Positions 42,036 to 49,917 of a stretch of 64,000 nt of DNA are shown one piece after another. The notes beneath the pieces are model-generated. The model was not told the origin of the DNA, ran no database searches, and worked only from the letters and a program-made list of their open reading frames with translations. The position numbers and the translations under genes are program-made. Numbering within the stretch: the first letter of the stretch is position 1; each line of letters opens with the position of its first letter. The stretch is from JACCTU01 sp963848525. Its GTDB lineage: Bacteria > Actinomycetota > Thermoleophilia > Gaiellales > Gaiellaceae. The stretch covers positions 62,001 to 126,000 of the forward strand of contig CAWKDZ010000004.1 in NCBI GenBank assembly GCA_963848525.1, read 5' to 3'.

Positions 42036-42909
42036 CCTCCGCCGCAGGCGCCTCCTCGCGGTGCACGGCAACCGCTGCGACGACGAGCGCGACGCCGAGG
42101 GCCTCGAGTGTCGACGGAATCTGAGCGAGGACGACGACTCCGATCACCGTCGCCGTGGCGGGCAGTAGCGAGACCATCAGCGAGTACGTCGCGCGGCTGA
42201 GCCGAGCCATTGCGAGCTGGTCGAGGACGTACGGGACGACCGACGAGGCCAGCCCCACGACGAGTCCCGCGCAGAGTGCGACGGGGTCGAGGAAGGCAGG
42301 GGCCGCGCTCGAGCCGCCGATCGGCGTGATCGCGACCGTCGCCACCAGCATCGCGGCGGCGAGACCGTCGAGACGCGAGAGGGCCGTGCTCCGCGACACG
42401 CGGTGCGCGAGCACGATGTAGAGCGCGAACAGCCCCGCGTTCGCGAACGCGAAGGCGACGCCGACGGGCTCGCCGTCGAGCCGGACGTCGGTGAGCACGT
42501 ACACCCCGGGCACGGCGAGCGCGAGCGCCAGCGCGTTTCGCAACGTTCGCGTGCCGAGCGCGGCGAGCACGATCACCGGCAGGAACTCGATCGCCGCGAC
42601 CGTGCCGAGCGGAAGCCGGTCGATCGCGATGTAGAAGCAGCTGTTCATCACGGCGAAGACGAGACCGAGTTCGATCACGAGCCGTTTCGTCTCGCCGTCG
42701 GCGCCGCGGAACGCGCGCCAGGGCTTGCGCCAGACCGCGAAGACGGCGCCTGCGGCGGCGATCCGAAGCCAGGCGACGCCGAGTGGTTCGACCCGCGCGA
42801 ACAACAGCACGGCAAAGGCCGGCCCGAGGTAGTGGAAGATCGCGCTGCCGACGAAGTAGAGCTCCGGCCGCGGTCTTCGCACGGGCAGACATACTCCCGG
42901 TGACCGCAT
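41953..42909 (-). CDS. EamA/DMT-family exporter (RhtA-like)
   Basis: 318 aa, ATG 42909; GTG 42882 is an alternative. Ten predicted TM helices in two EamA repeats: first FVGSAIFHYLGPAFAVLLFARVEPLGVAWLRIAAAGAVFAVW, AAIEFLPVIVLAALGTRTLRNALALALAVPGVYVLTD; second VGVAFAFANAGLFALYIVLAHRV, VPYVLDQLAMARLSRATYSLMVSLLPATATVIGVVVLAQIPS. The E-F-x-P and L-P-x-x-A loops match RhtA threonine/homoserine exporters. Adjacent to a divergent Lrp-family gene, a common pairing for amino-acid exporters. Hydrophilic C-terminal tail overlaps the receiver gene. Confidence 0.88.
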   Translation of the reverse strand: MRSPGVCLPVRRPRPELYFVGSAIFHYLGPAFAVLLFARVEPLGVAWLRIAAAGAVFAVWRKPWRAFRGADGETKRLVIELGLVFAVMNSCFYIAIDRLPLGTVAAIEFLPVIVLAALGTRTLRNALALALAVPGVYVLTDVRLDGEPVGVAFAFANAGLFALYIVLAHRVSRSTALSRLDGLAAAMLVATVAITPIGGSSAAPAFLDPVALCAGLVVGLASSVVPYVLDQLAMARLSRATYSLMVSLLPATATVIGVVVLAQIPSTLEALGVALVVAAVAVHREEAPAAEVRLPRPSPSSATRPRERAHASSACRSR

Positions 42910-42947
42910 CGTCGCGGAATGCCGAAACGAAGGGGTTGGTGCCGACC

Positions 42948-43439
42948 ATGGCCCGCAAAGCTCGGACGAGAGACGCGAACGCCTACGAAGCGAACCTCCT
43001 CGACCCGATCAACCTTCGACTCCTCGAGGAGCTCACCGCCGACGGCCGGCTGACCGTCGCCGAGCTCGGCCGGCGGATCTCGATGTCGGCACCAGCCGTC
43101 GCCGAGCGCGTGCAGCGGCTCGAGCGCGCGGGCGTGATCACCGGCTACCGGGCCGAGGTCGATCCGCGCGCGGTCGGCTTCCCGATCGCGGCGATCGTCC
43201 GGATCCGCCCTGCGCCGGGCCAGCTCGCGAGGATCCCGGAGATCGCCCGTGAGACGCCCGAGGTCGCGGAGTGCTTCCGGATCACCGGCGAGGACTGCTA
43301 CCTCCTGAAGCTGCACCTCCGCGCGATCGACGAGCTCGAGGAGCTGCTCGACCGTTTCACGCCGTACGGACTGACGACGACCTCGATCGTCCACTCGGCG
43401 CCGGTTCCGCCGCGCGGCCCGCCCCTTCGATCCTCCTAG
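42948..43439 (+). CDS. Lrp/AsnC-family transcriptional regulator
   Basis: 163 aa from ATG 42948 (GTG 42900 in frame also possible). N-terminal HTH: LDPINLRLLEELTADGRLTVAELGRRISMSAPAVAERVQRLERAGVITGYRAEVDPRAVG. C-terminal RAM domain: IAAIVRIRPAPGQLARIPEIARETPEVAECFRITGEDCYLLKLHLRAIDELEELLDRFTPYGLTTTSIVHS. Divergent from the RhtA-like exporter with about 38 bp between starts, so it probably controls that exporter in response to an amino acid. Confidence 0.93.
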   Translation: MARKARTRDANAYEANLLDPINLRLLEELTADGRLTVAELGRRISMSAPAVAERVQRLERAGVITGYRAEVDPRAVGFPIAAIVRIRPAPGQLARIPEIARETPEVAECFRITGEDCYLLKLHLRAIDELEELLDRFTPYGLTTTSIVHSAPVPPRGPPLRSS

Positions 43440-44140
43440 CTCAGCGCGAAGGTGACGCTCACGGTCGCCTCGATCTTCTGGCTGCCGGGCTCGATCGGCG
43501 CGGCGGCTTCGCGGGCGTCGCCGGCCGCGAGCGGCATCGCCGGTGCACCGGCCTCCGCGATCGCGGTGATCGCGCCGGTGCTGACGCCTGACGCGGACGC
43601 GAGCACCTGCGCCTTGGCCCGGGCGTCGGCGACGGCGGCGCGCAGCGCGTCGCGGTAGGCCGCGGCCTGGTCGGAGGCGAGCAGGCTCGGCCCGGAGACC
43701 TGGTTCGCGCCGGCGGCGACCGCGGCGTCGACCACCGGTCCGGCTTCGCTCAACCTGCGCAGCGTCGCGGTGACGCCGTTCGTCGCCGTGTAGCCGACGA
43801 TCGTGTCGCCCGCCTCGTTCCAGCGCGCCGAGAGCGAGACCTCGGACGTCTGGAGGTCGGACCCCGCGACTCCGGCGCGCCGCAGCGCGGCGACGACGCG
43901 CGTGACCGCCTCGGAGCTCGCGTCGAGCGCGGCGGCCGCGGTCCTGGCCTGGCTGACGGTCCCGAACGTGAACGTGGCGCGGTCGGGCGTCACGCTCGCG
44001 GACCCCGTCCCGAGCACGGTCAGGCCGCCGTCGGCCGTGTCGCCGGCCTGGCCGCTGGCGCCGGAGGGCTGGAGGACGCCGGCGAACGCGACCGCCGCCA
44101 GGGCGGCCGCCGCGACGAGGGCGAGACGAGCGAGCTTCAT
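43436..44140 (-). CDS. SIMPL-domain (DUF541) secreted protein
   Basis: 234 aa. Signal peptide KLARLALVAAAALAAVAFAGVL, then GGLTVLGTGSASVTPDRATFTFGTVSQARTAAAALDASSEAVTRVVAALRRAGVAGSDLQTSEVSLS, the hallmark of SIMPL/DUF541, and AGANQVSGPSLLASDQAAAYRDALRAAVADARAKAQVLA. AAGGAG lies 7 nt before the ATG, one of the few clear SDs. Periplasm-like/extracellular role unknown. Convergent 4-bp overlap with the Lrp gene. Confidence 0.92.
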   Translation of the reverse strand: MKLARLALVAAAALAAVAFAGVLQPSGASGQAGDTADGGLTVLGTGSASVTPDRATFTFGTVSQARTAAAALDASSEAVTRVVAALRRAGVAGSDLQTSEVSLSARWNEAGDTIVGYTATNGVTATLRRLSEAGPVVDAAVAAGANQVSGPSLLASDQAAAYRDALRAAVADARAKAQVLASASGVSTGAITAIAEAGAPAMPLAAGDAREAAAPIEPGSQKIEATVSVTFALS

Positions 44141-44203
44141 CGGGACACTCCTTCGGTCGGCAACGACCGTGATACGCCGCCGAGTCGCCCTTACGTCACA
44201 GGC

Positions 44204-45223
44204 TCAGTTCCTGATCGTCACGTCCGTGTTGTCGACGGTCGCGTTGCCGGCCGCGTCCCAGACGCGGATGCTGATCCGGTAGCGCCCGTTCGGGAGCCGC
44301 GTCGTGTCCCAGTACGGCGCGGGGAAGAGCCGGAACCAGTAGACGCCCTGGCAGCGGAGCGTCTCGTGGCGGCGCATGCACCCGCCCGCGGACAGGTTCT
44401 GCTCCGTGCCGGGCGCGTAGTGCTGGCCGGCGACCTGCTCGATCAGCTGCTCGGAGCGGAAGACCTCGCCGTCGTGGAAGACCTGCCCGGTGACGTGCTG
44501 CGCGACGCTGACCGAGACCCGGAAGGGATGGTGCGGCGCGTACAGCCACGGCCGCTGGTTGAACCAGCCGCGGAAGGACTGCGGGTCGCTGATCCGCGCC
44601 CGCACGTCGACGCGGCCGGCGAGGCGGCGCTTGTCGAGCCGGCGGCCCGCCTGCGGGTAGCGCGCGACGTTCGGCGGCCGCCGGCCCCAGCGCGGCGTCG
44701 CCGGTGTGTAGAAGCGCACCTCGTGTACGACCGGGTCGTCGCGGTCGACGTACGGCCGCAGCTTCCCGCCCGGGCGCAGCGGGTTGACGAAGACGCGGCT
44801 GCCGCCCGGGAGGTCGACGAACTCGCTCAGGTGGACGTGCCAGTCGCCCTTCCACGACCACGCGATCTGCTGGCCGGGCTCGACGACGTCGCCCGGCCGG
44901 ACGAGCACGTCGACGTGCTCGTAGCGGAAGTGCGCGATGTCGACGAGCCCGCGCGTGCCGGGAGCCGTCGCGCCGAGGACGCGACCGCCCTCGATCGCGT
45001 GGACGCGGTGCGTGCGCCCGGGCGGCGCGCCGCGCCCGGGGATGTCGTCGCGGACGCCGATGTCGACGCCGTTGTGGTAGACGCAGCCCTTCTGGTCGTG
45101 CGCGCGCGGGTCGAGGAACGAGCCGCGGATCGGGTGCTGACGGTGGAGGGGGCGGACGGGCCACCCCCTCCAGTCGTCGTTATAGGACTGCGTCGCCTGG
45201 AGCTGTCCCGGTACCGGCGGCAT
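44204..45223 (-). CDS. LytM/M23-like peptidase-fold protein without signal peptide
   Basis: 339 aa, ATG 45223; an in-frame TGA two codons upstream excludes a longer N-terminus, so no signal peptide. M23-like metal motif: H50NGVD54 in CVYHNGVDIGV and H129VH131 in KGDWHVHLSEF, with VDVLVRPGDVVEPGQQIAWSW as in M23 cores. The C-terminal 150 residues are Ig-like with WDAAGNATVDNTDVTI. It follows the secreted hydrolase gene by 8 bp and probably shares its mRNA. A missing signal may mean non-classical export or a start-region error. Confidence 0.75.
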   Translation of the reverse strand: MPPVPGQLQATQSYNDDWRGWPVRPLHRQHPIRGSFLDPRAHDQKGCVYHNGVDIGVRDDIPGRGAPPGRTHRVHAIEGGRVLGATAPGTRGLVDIAHFRYEHVDVLVRPGDVVEPGQQIAWSWKGDWHVHLSEFVDLPGGSRVFVNPLRPGGKLRPYVDRDDPVVHEVRFYTPATPRWGRRPPNVARYPQAGRRLDKRRLAGRVDVRARISDPQSFRGWFNQRPWLYAPHHPFRVSVSVAQHVTGQVFHDGEVFRSEQLIEQVAGQHYAPGTEQNLSAGGCMRRHETLRCQGVYWFRLFPAPYWDTTRLPNGRYRISIRVWDAAGNATVDNTDVTIRN

Positions 45224-45231
45224 GAGTCACG

Positions 45232-46491
45232 TCACGGAAACGGCCACGGTGCCGGGGTGAAGCCGGGCAGGAAGCCCAGCGCGGGCGGGAACTGTGCCGC
45301 GGTCGGCGGCGTGCCGGTCGCGACCCACTGGTTCAACACCCCGAGCGCGGTCAGCAGCTGAGGCCCGCTGAACGCGCAGTGCCCGATTCCCGACGTGTAG
45401 GCCTGGAAGAGGCTGTCGGAGCGTCCGGCCTCCGCGATCGTCGCGGCATAGGCCGACTCGTGCTGCGGCGGAACGAGCGTGTCGACCTGCGTGTGCAGCG
45501 TCAGCAGCGGTCCCTTGACCTTGCCGCTGTAGTCGGCCCAGTGGCGCGCGTAGTTCCGCGCGTTCGGCTGCGCGTCGTAGCGTTCGGCGTTCATCGCGGC
45601 GAGCAGCGCGTCGGCGTCCACGCCCAGCCCTGCCAGGTATGCCTTGTCGGCGGCTCCGAGCGTGTACGTGTGCGTGAGGTTCTGAGCGAGTGGCCCGCCG
45701 GCCCGCCGCTCCAGCTCCGCCCGCGCCTCCGTCCCGAAGAACATGTTCGTGAAGAAGCCGCCGGGCAGCCAGCCGGGCGGCGGCGGGATCGTTCCCGGCC
45801 CGGCGACCTGAATGACGAGGCGGATGAACTCCAGCCTCCCGAAGTACGCCGGCGTCGCCGGGTCGGCGAACGCGAGCTTCGGGAAGACCTCGGTGTCGAA
45901 GTCCACGTCGTCCCGCACGTCCCCGGGCGTCCCCCACGACGCGGGCATCCCGAACGCGACCTTGTACGCGAGCAGATGCGCGAGCGCACCGTCCCACGCC
46001 CTCGGCGTCCCGGCGGCGACCGCACACGCCGCCATGTACCCGTCGAAGAGCCCGTTCGCCTGCTCTGCGGTCGCCAACGCCACGACCGAGCCCATCGAGA
46101 ACCCCCAGAGCAGCGTCCGGTCGGGCTTCCCGAACAGGCCTCTGAAGTGCGTGGTCAACGCTCTCGTGTCGTGAATTCCCTCCTTGACCGCCCAGCCGTT
46201 GTCGGCGTACGCGCTGCCGGCAAGCGCGAACCCCTGCGAGAGCAGCACGGGATCGAGCGCGGCATTCGGCGACGCCGGAGCCGAGCGGTCGTCGACCTCG
46301 CCCGGATGGTCCGCCTTGTCGCGGTACCCGTGCGCGAAGACGACGAGCGTCCCGTTCCAGTTCGTCGGCATCTTGATCGTGTAGGGCGCGCCGTTCAGCT
46401 CGCCGGTCAGGGTCGTGTCGGCATTGGCTCCTGTGGCCGCCACGGCGGCCAGCACCAGCGCTGCGGCGACGACGGACAGTCGTCTGAGCAT
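45232..46491 (-). CDS. Secreted alpha/beta hydrolase
   Basis: 419 aa, strong SD (AGGAGGGGGGAG) before the ATG. Signal peptide SVVAAALVLAAVAATGANA. Fold markers: WNGTLVVFAHGYRDKADHPG (oxyanion HGY), LLWGFSMGSVVALATAEQ with the nucleophile GFSMG, LTLHTQVDTLVPPQHE with the catalytic Asp, and TSGIGHCAFSGPQLLTAL with His. A long insertion (residues ~170-290) probably forms a lid. Esterase or lipase type; substrate unknown. Confidence 0.85.
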   Translation of the reverse strand: MLRRLSVVAAALVLAAVAATGANADTTLTGELNGAPYTIKMPTNWNGTLVVFAHGYRDKADHPGEVDDRSAPASPNAALDPVLLSQGFALAGSAYADNGWAVKEGIHDTRALTTHFRGLFGKPDRTLLWGFSMGSVVALATAEQANGLFDGYMAACAVAAGTPRAWDGALAHLLAYKVAFGMPASWGTPGDVRDDVDFDTEVFPKLAFADPATPAYFGRLEFIRLVIQVAGPGTIPPPPGWLPGGFFTNMFFGTEARAELERRAGGPLAQNLTHTYTLGAADKAYLAGLGVDADALLAAMNAERYDAQPNARNYARHWADYSGKVKGPLLTLHTQVDTLVPPQHESAYAATIAEAGRSDSLFQAYTSGIGHCAFSGPQLLTALGVLNQWVATGTPPTAAQFPPALGFLPGFTPAPWPFP

Positions 46492-46583
46492 GTCTCCCCC
46501 CTCCTTGAGATGCGGCGCGCGGAGATTACGTCATCGCCGCGCGCTTGACACCGGGCGACCGACTCTGATTTGGTCGGGACGCC

Positions 46584-46994
46584 GTGAACGTCTCGCGCAA
46601 CACGGGTCCGCTCGGCCAGGAGCGCGGCGTCCTGTTCGTGATCCTGATCTCGCTGATCACGCTCGGGATCTACTACCTCTACTGGGTCTACAAGACCCAG
46701 GAGGAGGTCAAGGACCACAGCGGCCAGGGCATCGGCGGCGTCCTCGGCCTCGTGATCGCCCTCGTCGTCGGCGTCGTCACCCCGTTCGTGATCCCGTCCG
46801 AGATCGGGAAGATGTACGCGCAGGACGGACAGCAGAGCCCGGTCAACGGCTGGACCGGCCTCTGGGCGACGCTCGGGGTCCTGATCCTGATCGGCCCGTT
46901 CGTCTGGTTCGTGAAGGTGCAGCGCGCGCTCAACCGCTACTGGCAAAGCAAGCAGGGCCAGACCGCGGTAGAGCCCGCGCCGACGGCCGGCTAG
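46584..46994 (+). CDS. DUF4234-type small membrane protein
   Basis: 136 aa, GTG start. Three TM segments: VLFVILISLITLGIYYLYWVYKTQEEVKDHSGQG is the DUF4234 signature (TLGIYYLYWVYK), then GGVLGLVIALVVGVVTPFVIP, and WTGLWATLGVLILIGPFVWFVKVQRALNRYW. Function unknown. It lies alone between convergent rhodanese and a divergent hydrolase; no SD or TANNNT is seen before the GTG. Confidence 0.85.
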   Translation: MNVSRNTGPLGQERGVLFVILISLITLGIYYLYWVYKTQEEVKDHSGQGIGGVLGLVIALVVGVVTPFVIPSEIGKMYAQDGQQSPVNGWTGLWATLGVLILIGPFVWFVKVQRALNRYWQSKQGQTAVEPAPTAG

Positions 46995-47344
46995 CTGGGC
47001 ACGTAGGGGGCGCCTGCGCGCTCGAGCGGGAGGCCCGCGTCGCGCCACTCGTACTTGCCGCCCGGGTAGTGGCGCACGTTCGTGTAGCCGAGCTCGACGA
47101 GCCGGAGCGCGGTCTCGACCGAGTCCTCGCATTGCTCGTTCGCGCAGTAGACGACGATCTCGGCGTCCTGGTCGGGGATCCGCCTCTTGCACGACGAGTC
47201 GACGCTCTGGGGAGGGAGGTTGATCGCGCCCGGCAGGTGCGAGTGCGCGTACGCCATCGGCGAGAGCGCGTCGACGAGGACGAACTGCTCGCCGTTCTCG
47301 AGCTTGCGTTCGAGCTCTGCGCGGTCGATCGTGCCGAGCGCCAC
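46991..47344 (-). CDS. Rhodanese-like domain protein
   Basis: 117 aa, GTG start. Single rhodanese domain: LENGEQFVLVDALSPMAYAHSHLPGAINLPPQSV, active-site loop VVYCANEQCEDSVETALRLVELGY with the catalytic Cys in YCANEQC, and VRHYPGGKYEWRDAGLP. Sulfur transfer or phosphatase-like role. Divergent from the cupin gene; 4-bp convergent overlap with DUF4234. Confidence 0.92.
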   Translation of the reverse strand: MALGTIDRAELERKLENGEQFVLVDALSPMAYAHSHLPGAINLPPQSVDSSCKRRIPDQDAEIVVYCANEQCEDSVETALRLVELGYTNVRHYPGGKYEWRDAGLPLERAGAPYVPS

Positions 47345-47368
47345 GCCGACAGCCTAGAGTCACCGGCC

Positions 47369-48316
47369 GTGGGCCTGGCGCACTGGGACGAGGTCGAGCG
47401 CTACCGCCGCGCCAAGGGCGAGATGGACGCGGAGTGGCAACGGCTCGGGGCGGCGGCCGGCTCGCGCGGAGTCGGCGTGAACCGCGTCCGCGTGGAGCCG
47501 GGGATGCTGCCGACGCCGCCGCACTCGCACAGCGCGTCGGAGGAGCTGTTCTTCGTCCTCGACGGCTCCGGCCTTGCGTGGCAGGACGAGTCCGCGTATG
47601 AAGTGCGCGCCGGCGACTGCGCCGTCTACCGCGCGAACGAGCTCGAGCACACGCTTCGCGCGGGCTCCGACGGGCTCGAGTACCTCGTCTACGGGACGAA
47701 CTTCCCGACCGAGTACGGGTGGCTCCCGCGTTCAGGCGCGATCCGGCTCAGGTGGCCGTGGGTCGAGGGCCGCGTCGACGACCCGTGGGACGTCGAGGCG
47801 CAGGCCGAGCCGCTTGCCTTCGACGTGCGCGCCGAACGGCCGACCAACATCGTCGGCCTCGACGACGCGCCGACCGAGGAGGAAGAGGGCGGGTTCGTCT
47901 TCAAGGAGCTCGGCGACGGAGGCGGTGCCGTGCAGGCCGGTCTCAACTGGGTGCGGCTCCCACCGGGACGAATCGGCGCGCCGGTGCATTGCCACTCCGA
48001 GGAAGAGGAAGTCTTCGTGATCCTCGAGGGCGAGGGGACACTCGAGCTCTGGCCGTCACCGACGATGGAGAAGCTCGGCTCGAAGCGCGAGGACGTGCCG
48101 CTGCGCGCAGGGCACGTCGTCGCCAGGCCGCCCGGGACGAGGATCGCCCACGGGCTGCGCGCGGGGTCGAGCGGCATGACGATGCTCGTCTACGGAACGC
48201 GCAAGCCGAACGACATCTGCTTCTACCCGCGCTCGGGCAAGATCAACTGGCGCGGCGTCGGCGTGATCGGCCGGATCGAGCCGCTCGACTACTGGGACGG
48301 CGAACCGCGGGACTAG
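47369..48316 (+). CDS. Two-domain cupin protein
   Basis: 315 aa, GTG with TAGAGT 8 nt upstream. Cupin 1: PPHSHSASEELFFVLDGSGLAWQDESAYEVRAGDCAVYRANELEHTLRAG (H-H-E-H metal set). Cupin 2: GAPVHCHSEEEEVFVILEGEGTLELW, VPLRAGHVVARPPGTRIAHGLRAGS. Both keep metal ligands, so an oxidoreductase or isomerase is possible; no substrate is evident. 4-bp convergent overlap with the next gene. Confidence 0.9.
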   Translation: MGLAHWDEVERYRRAKGEMDAEWQRLGAAAGSRGVGVNRVRVEPGMLPTPPHSHSASEELFFVLDGSGLAWQDESAYEVRAGDCAVYRANELEHTLRAGSDGLEYLVYGTNFPTEYGWLPRSGAIRLRWPWVEGRVDDPWDVEAQAEPLAFDVRAERPTNIVGLDDAPTEEEEGGFVFKELGDGGGAVQAGLNWVRLPPGRIGAPVHCHSEEEEVFVILEGEGTLELWPSPTMEKLGSKREDVPLRAGHVVARPPGTRIAHGLRAGSSGMTMLVYGTRKPNDICFYPRSGKINWRGVGVIGRIEPLDYWDGEPRD

Positions 48317-49179
48317 CCGGGTATGAGCTCCGTGCGCAGCTCGTGGCTCTCGTCCGGTAGCCGAGCCTCGTACCAGATGCGGTAGCCGCCGCCCGGGAGC
48401 GGCAGCACTTCGAGGTAGCGAACGTCGGCGACCGCGTCGTCGCCCACCTGCTCCAGCCGGCCGTCGCCGCTGTGGCGCGCGAGGCCGGTGCGCTCGAACC
48501 AGTTCTCCTCCTTCGACGCGCGGCCGTCGTACGCGGCGCGGCCGTCGGGGAGAACCGCGGTCACGCGCGCACCGCGCTGGTCCCAGGTCCCCGGCCGCGG
48601 CGTCATCACCGTGCCGTGCCACTGCCACTCGAGGCCGTCGGCGCTCGTCGCGAACGCCGTCGTCATGCGGTCCTCCTCGTCGGGCTCGTCGAGCGGGTGA
48701 CAGCAGATCCATGCTCGCCAGCCGCCGTCGACGCGCTGCACGAGCGGATCCTTGACGCCGGTGTGCTCGTCGCCGGGGAAGGCGGTGCGAGCGTCGGCGT
48801 CGGCGAAGCCGGCCGGGTCGTCCGCCTCGAGCACGTCGATCCACCAGTGCTTGCTGCCAGGCGTCGCGCAGCAGACGTAGAGGCGCCAGCGGCCCTCGTC
48901 GGTGCGGACGACCGCCGGCCGCTCCATCGACATCGCGCCGAAGCGGGACTTGTCCAACGTCGCCACCGTCGTGAGCCGCTCGCCGTCGTCCGAGCGCGCG
49001 ACGATCGTCGCGGCGCCGCCCTCCGGATGCGCGCCTTCGCGGAGCCGGTAGGCGACCACGAAGGTGCCGTCGGCGTCGAGCGCGGCGCCCGGCGAGCCGT
49101 TCCAGTAGCCGACTCCCGTCCCCGGCGCGGGCACCGCAACGACGGGCGGAGCACTGCCGGGAAGCGGGAAACCGACCAC
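48313..49179 (-). CDS. Five-bladed beta-propeller glycosidase-like protein (GH43/GH32-like)
   Basis: 288 aa, GTG with TAGAAC 7 nt upstream; no signal peptide. Blade-like repeats: GSPGAALDADGTFVVAYRLREG, RPAVVRTDEGRWRLYVCCATPG, KDPLVQRVDGGWRAWICCHPLD, FATSADGLEWQWHGTVM, YLEVLPLPGGGYRIWYEARLPDESHELRTEL. The last Glu-rich strand is as in propeller glycosidases. Catalytic triad not certain, so either a glycosidase or a propeller of other function. Confidence 0.7.
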   Translation of the reverse strand: MVGFPLPGSAPPVVAVPAPGTGVGYWNGSPGAALDADGTFVVAYRLREGAHPEGGAATIVARSDDGERLTTVATLDKSRFGAMSMERPAVVRTDEGRWRLYVCCATPGSKHWWIDVLEADDPAGFADADARTAFPGDEHTGVKDPLVQRVDGGWRAWICCHPLDEPDEEDRMTTAFATSADGLEWQWHGTVMTPRPGTWDQRGARVTAVLPDGRAAYDGRASKEENWFERTGLARHSGDGRLEQVGDDAVADVRYLEVLPLPGGGYRIWYEARLPDESHELRTELIPG

Positions 49180-49196
49180 TGCCGGGGTTCTAACAG

Positions 49197-49226
49197 CCGC
49201 AGGGGGCGCGCGGGCGCCCCCTGCGG
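49197..49226. terminator. GC-rich hairpin between the secreted-protein gene and the propeller gene
   Basis: CCGCAGGGGGCGC and GGCGCCCCCTGCGG pair almost perfectly (13-14 bp) around a short loop. It lies 8 nt downstream of the stop of the minus-strand gene ending at 49234 and just upstream of the start region of the propeller gene. No T-tract, the usual form in this GC range. Confidence 0.65.
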
Positions 49227-49233
49227 CCTCGGC

Positions 49234-49878
49234 TCAGCAGTGGACCGAGTTGTTCCCGAACGGGACGGCGCGCTGCGCGCAACCGCCAAGGTTGCTGTGC
49301 ACCTCGACGTTGTTGATCTGCCTCCCGCCGAGGTCGAAGCGGCCGACGTAGCGGTCCCCCTTCGCCTCGAGCACGCCGAGCTCCTCGCCGCCGGAGAAGG
49401 CGGTCAGCACGGCGCCCGACTCGTCGCTCGTGGCGACGATCGTGACCTTGGAGAAGCTGCGGTTGACGTCGGCTCGCGTGACCTCGACGAGGTCGTAGCC
49501 CGCGAACGGAATGATCGGCAGGACTTCGTCCGCGAACGTGTCGTTCGCGAATGCGCTGACGATCAGGTTGAGCTCGCGCGTGAAGCCCGTCGTGTTCGTG
49601 TTCACGGTGAACGACGCGCATTGTTCGGGCGGCGTGATCGTGACGCTCGTCGGATCGACAGTCGCGGCGAACGAGTTGTCGGTGAAGAGCAGCACCTCGG
49701 TTGAAGCATCCGGCACGCGGTCGAGACAGACCGTCCCGACTGCCGACTCGCCCTGGACGACCTTGCTCGGCAGTGTGATCGTTGCGGGCACGGCCGGGCC
49801 GGGAGCGGCAGCCGGGACGCTCGCCGGGATGAGGAGCGCTGCTGCGACGAGCAGCGCGACAGGCCAACGTAGCGGCAT
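49234..49878 (-). CDS. Secreted protein of unknown function with Ig-like strands
   Basis: 214 aa, strong SD (AGGAGG) before the ATG. Signal peptide LLVAAALLIPASVPAAA. Two beta-rich parts: ITLPSKVVQGESAVGTVCLDRVPDASTEVLLFTDNSFAATVDPTSVTITPPEQCASFTVNT (a repeated-type Ig-like unit with two Cys) and YDLVEVTRADVNRSFSKVTIVATSDESGAVLTAFSGGEELG, ending in GGCAQRAVPFGNNSVHC. The Cys pairs suggest disulfides outside the cell. Family not recognised. An inverted repeat and a terminator hairpin flank the gene. Confidence 0.72.
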   Translation of the reverse strand: MPLRWPVALLVAAALLIPASVPAAAPGPAVPATITLPSKVVQGESAVGTVCLDRVPDASTEVLLFTDNSFAATVDPTSVTITPPEQCASFTVNTNTTGFTRELNLIVSAFANDTFADEVLPIIPFAGYDLVEVTRADVNRSFSKVTIVATSDESGAVLTAFSGGEELGVLEAKGDRYVGRFDLGGRQINNVEVHSNLGGCAQRAVPFGNNSVHC

Positions 49879-49894
49879 CGAAAAGACCTCCTGC

Positions 49895-49917
49895 TAGACC
49901 CCTGGACGTTGGGTCTA
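49895..49917. repeat. Inverted repeat TAGACCC-N9-GGGTCTA
   Basis: Perfect 7-bp arms around 9 nt, overlapping the stop codon of the upstream MFS gene and 4 nt upstream of the SD of the secreted-protein gene. It could end the MFS mRNA or be an operator for the secreted protein. Confidence 0.45.
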
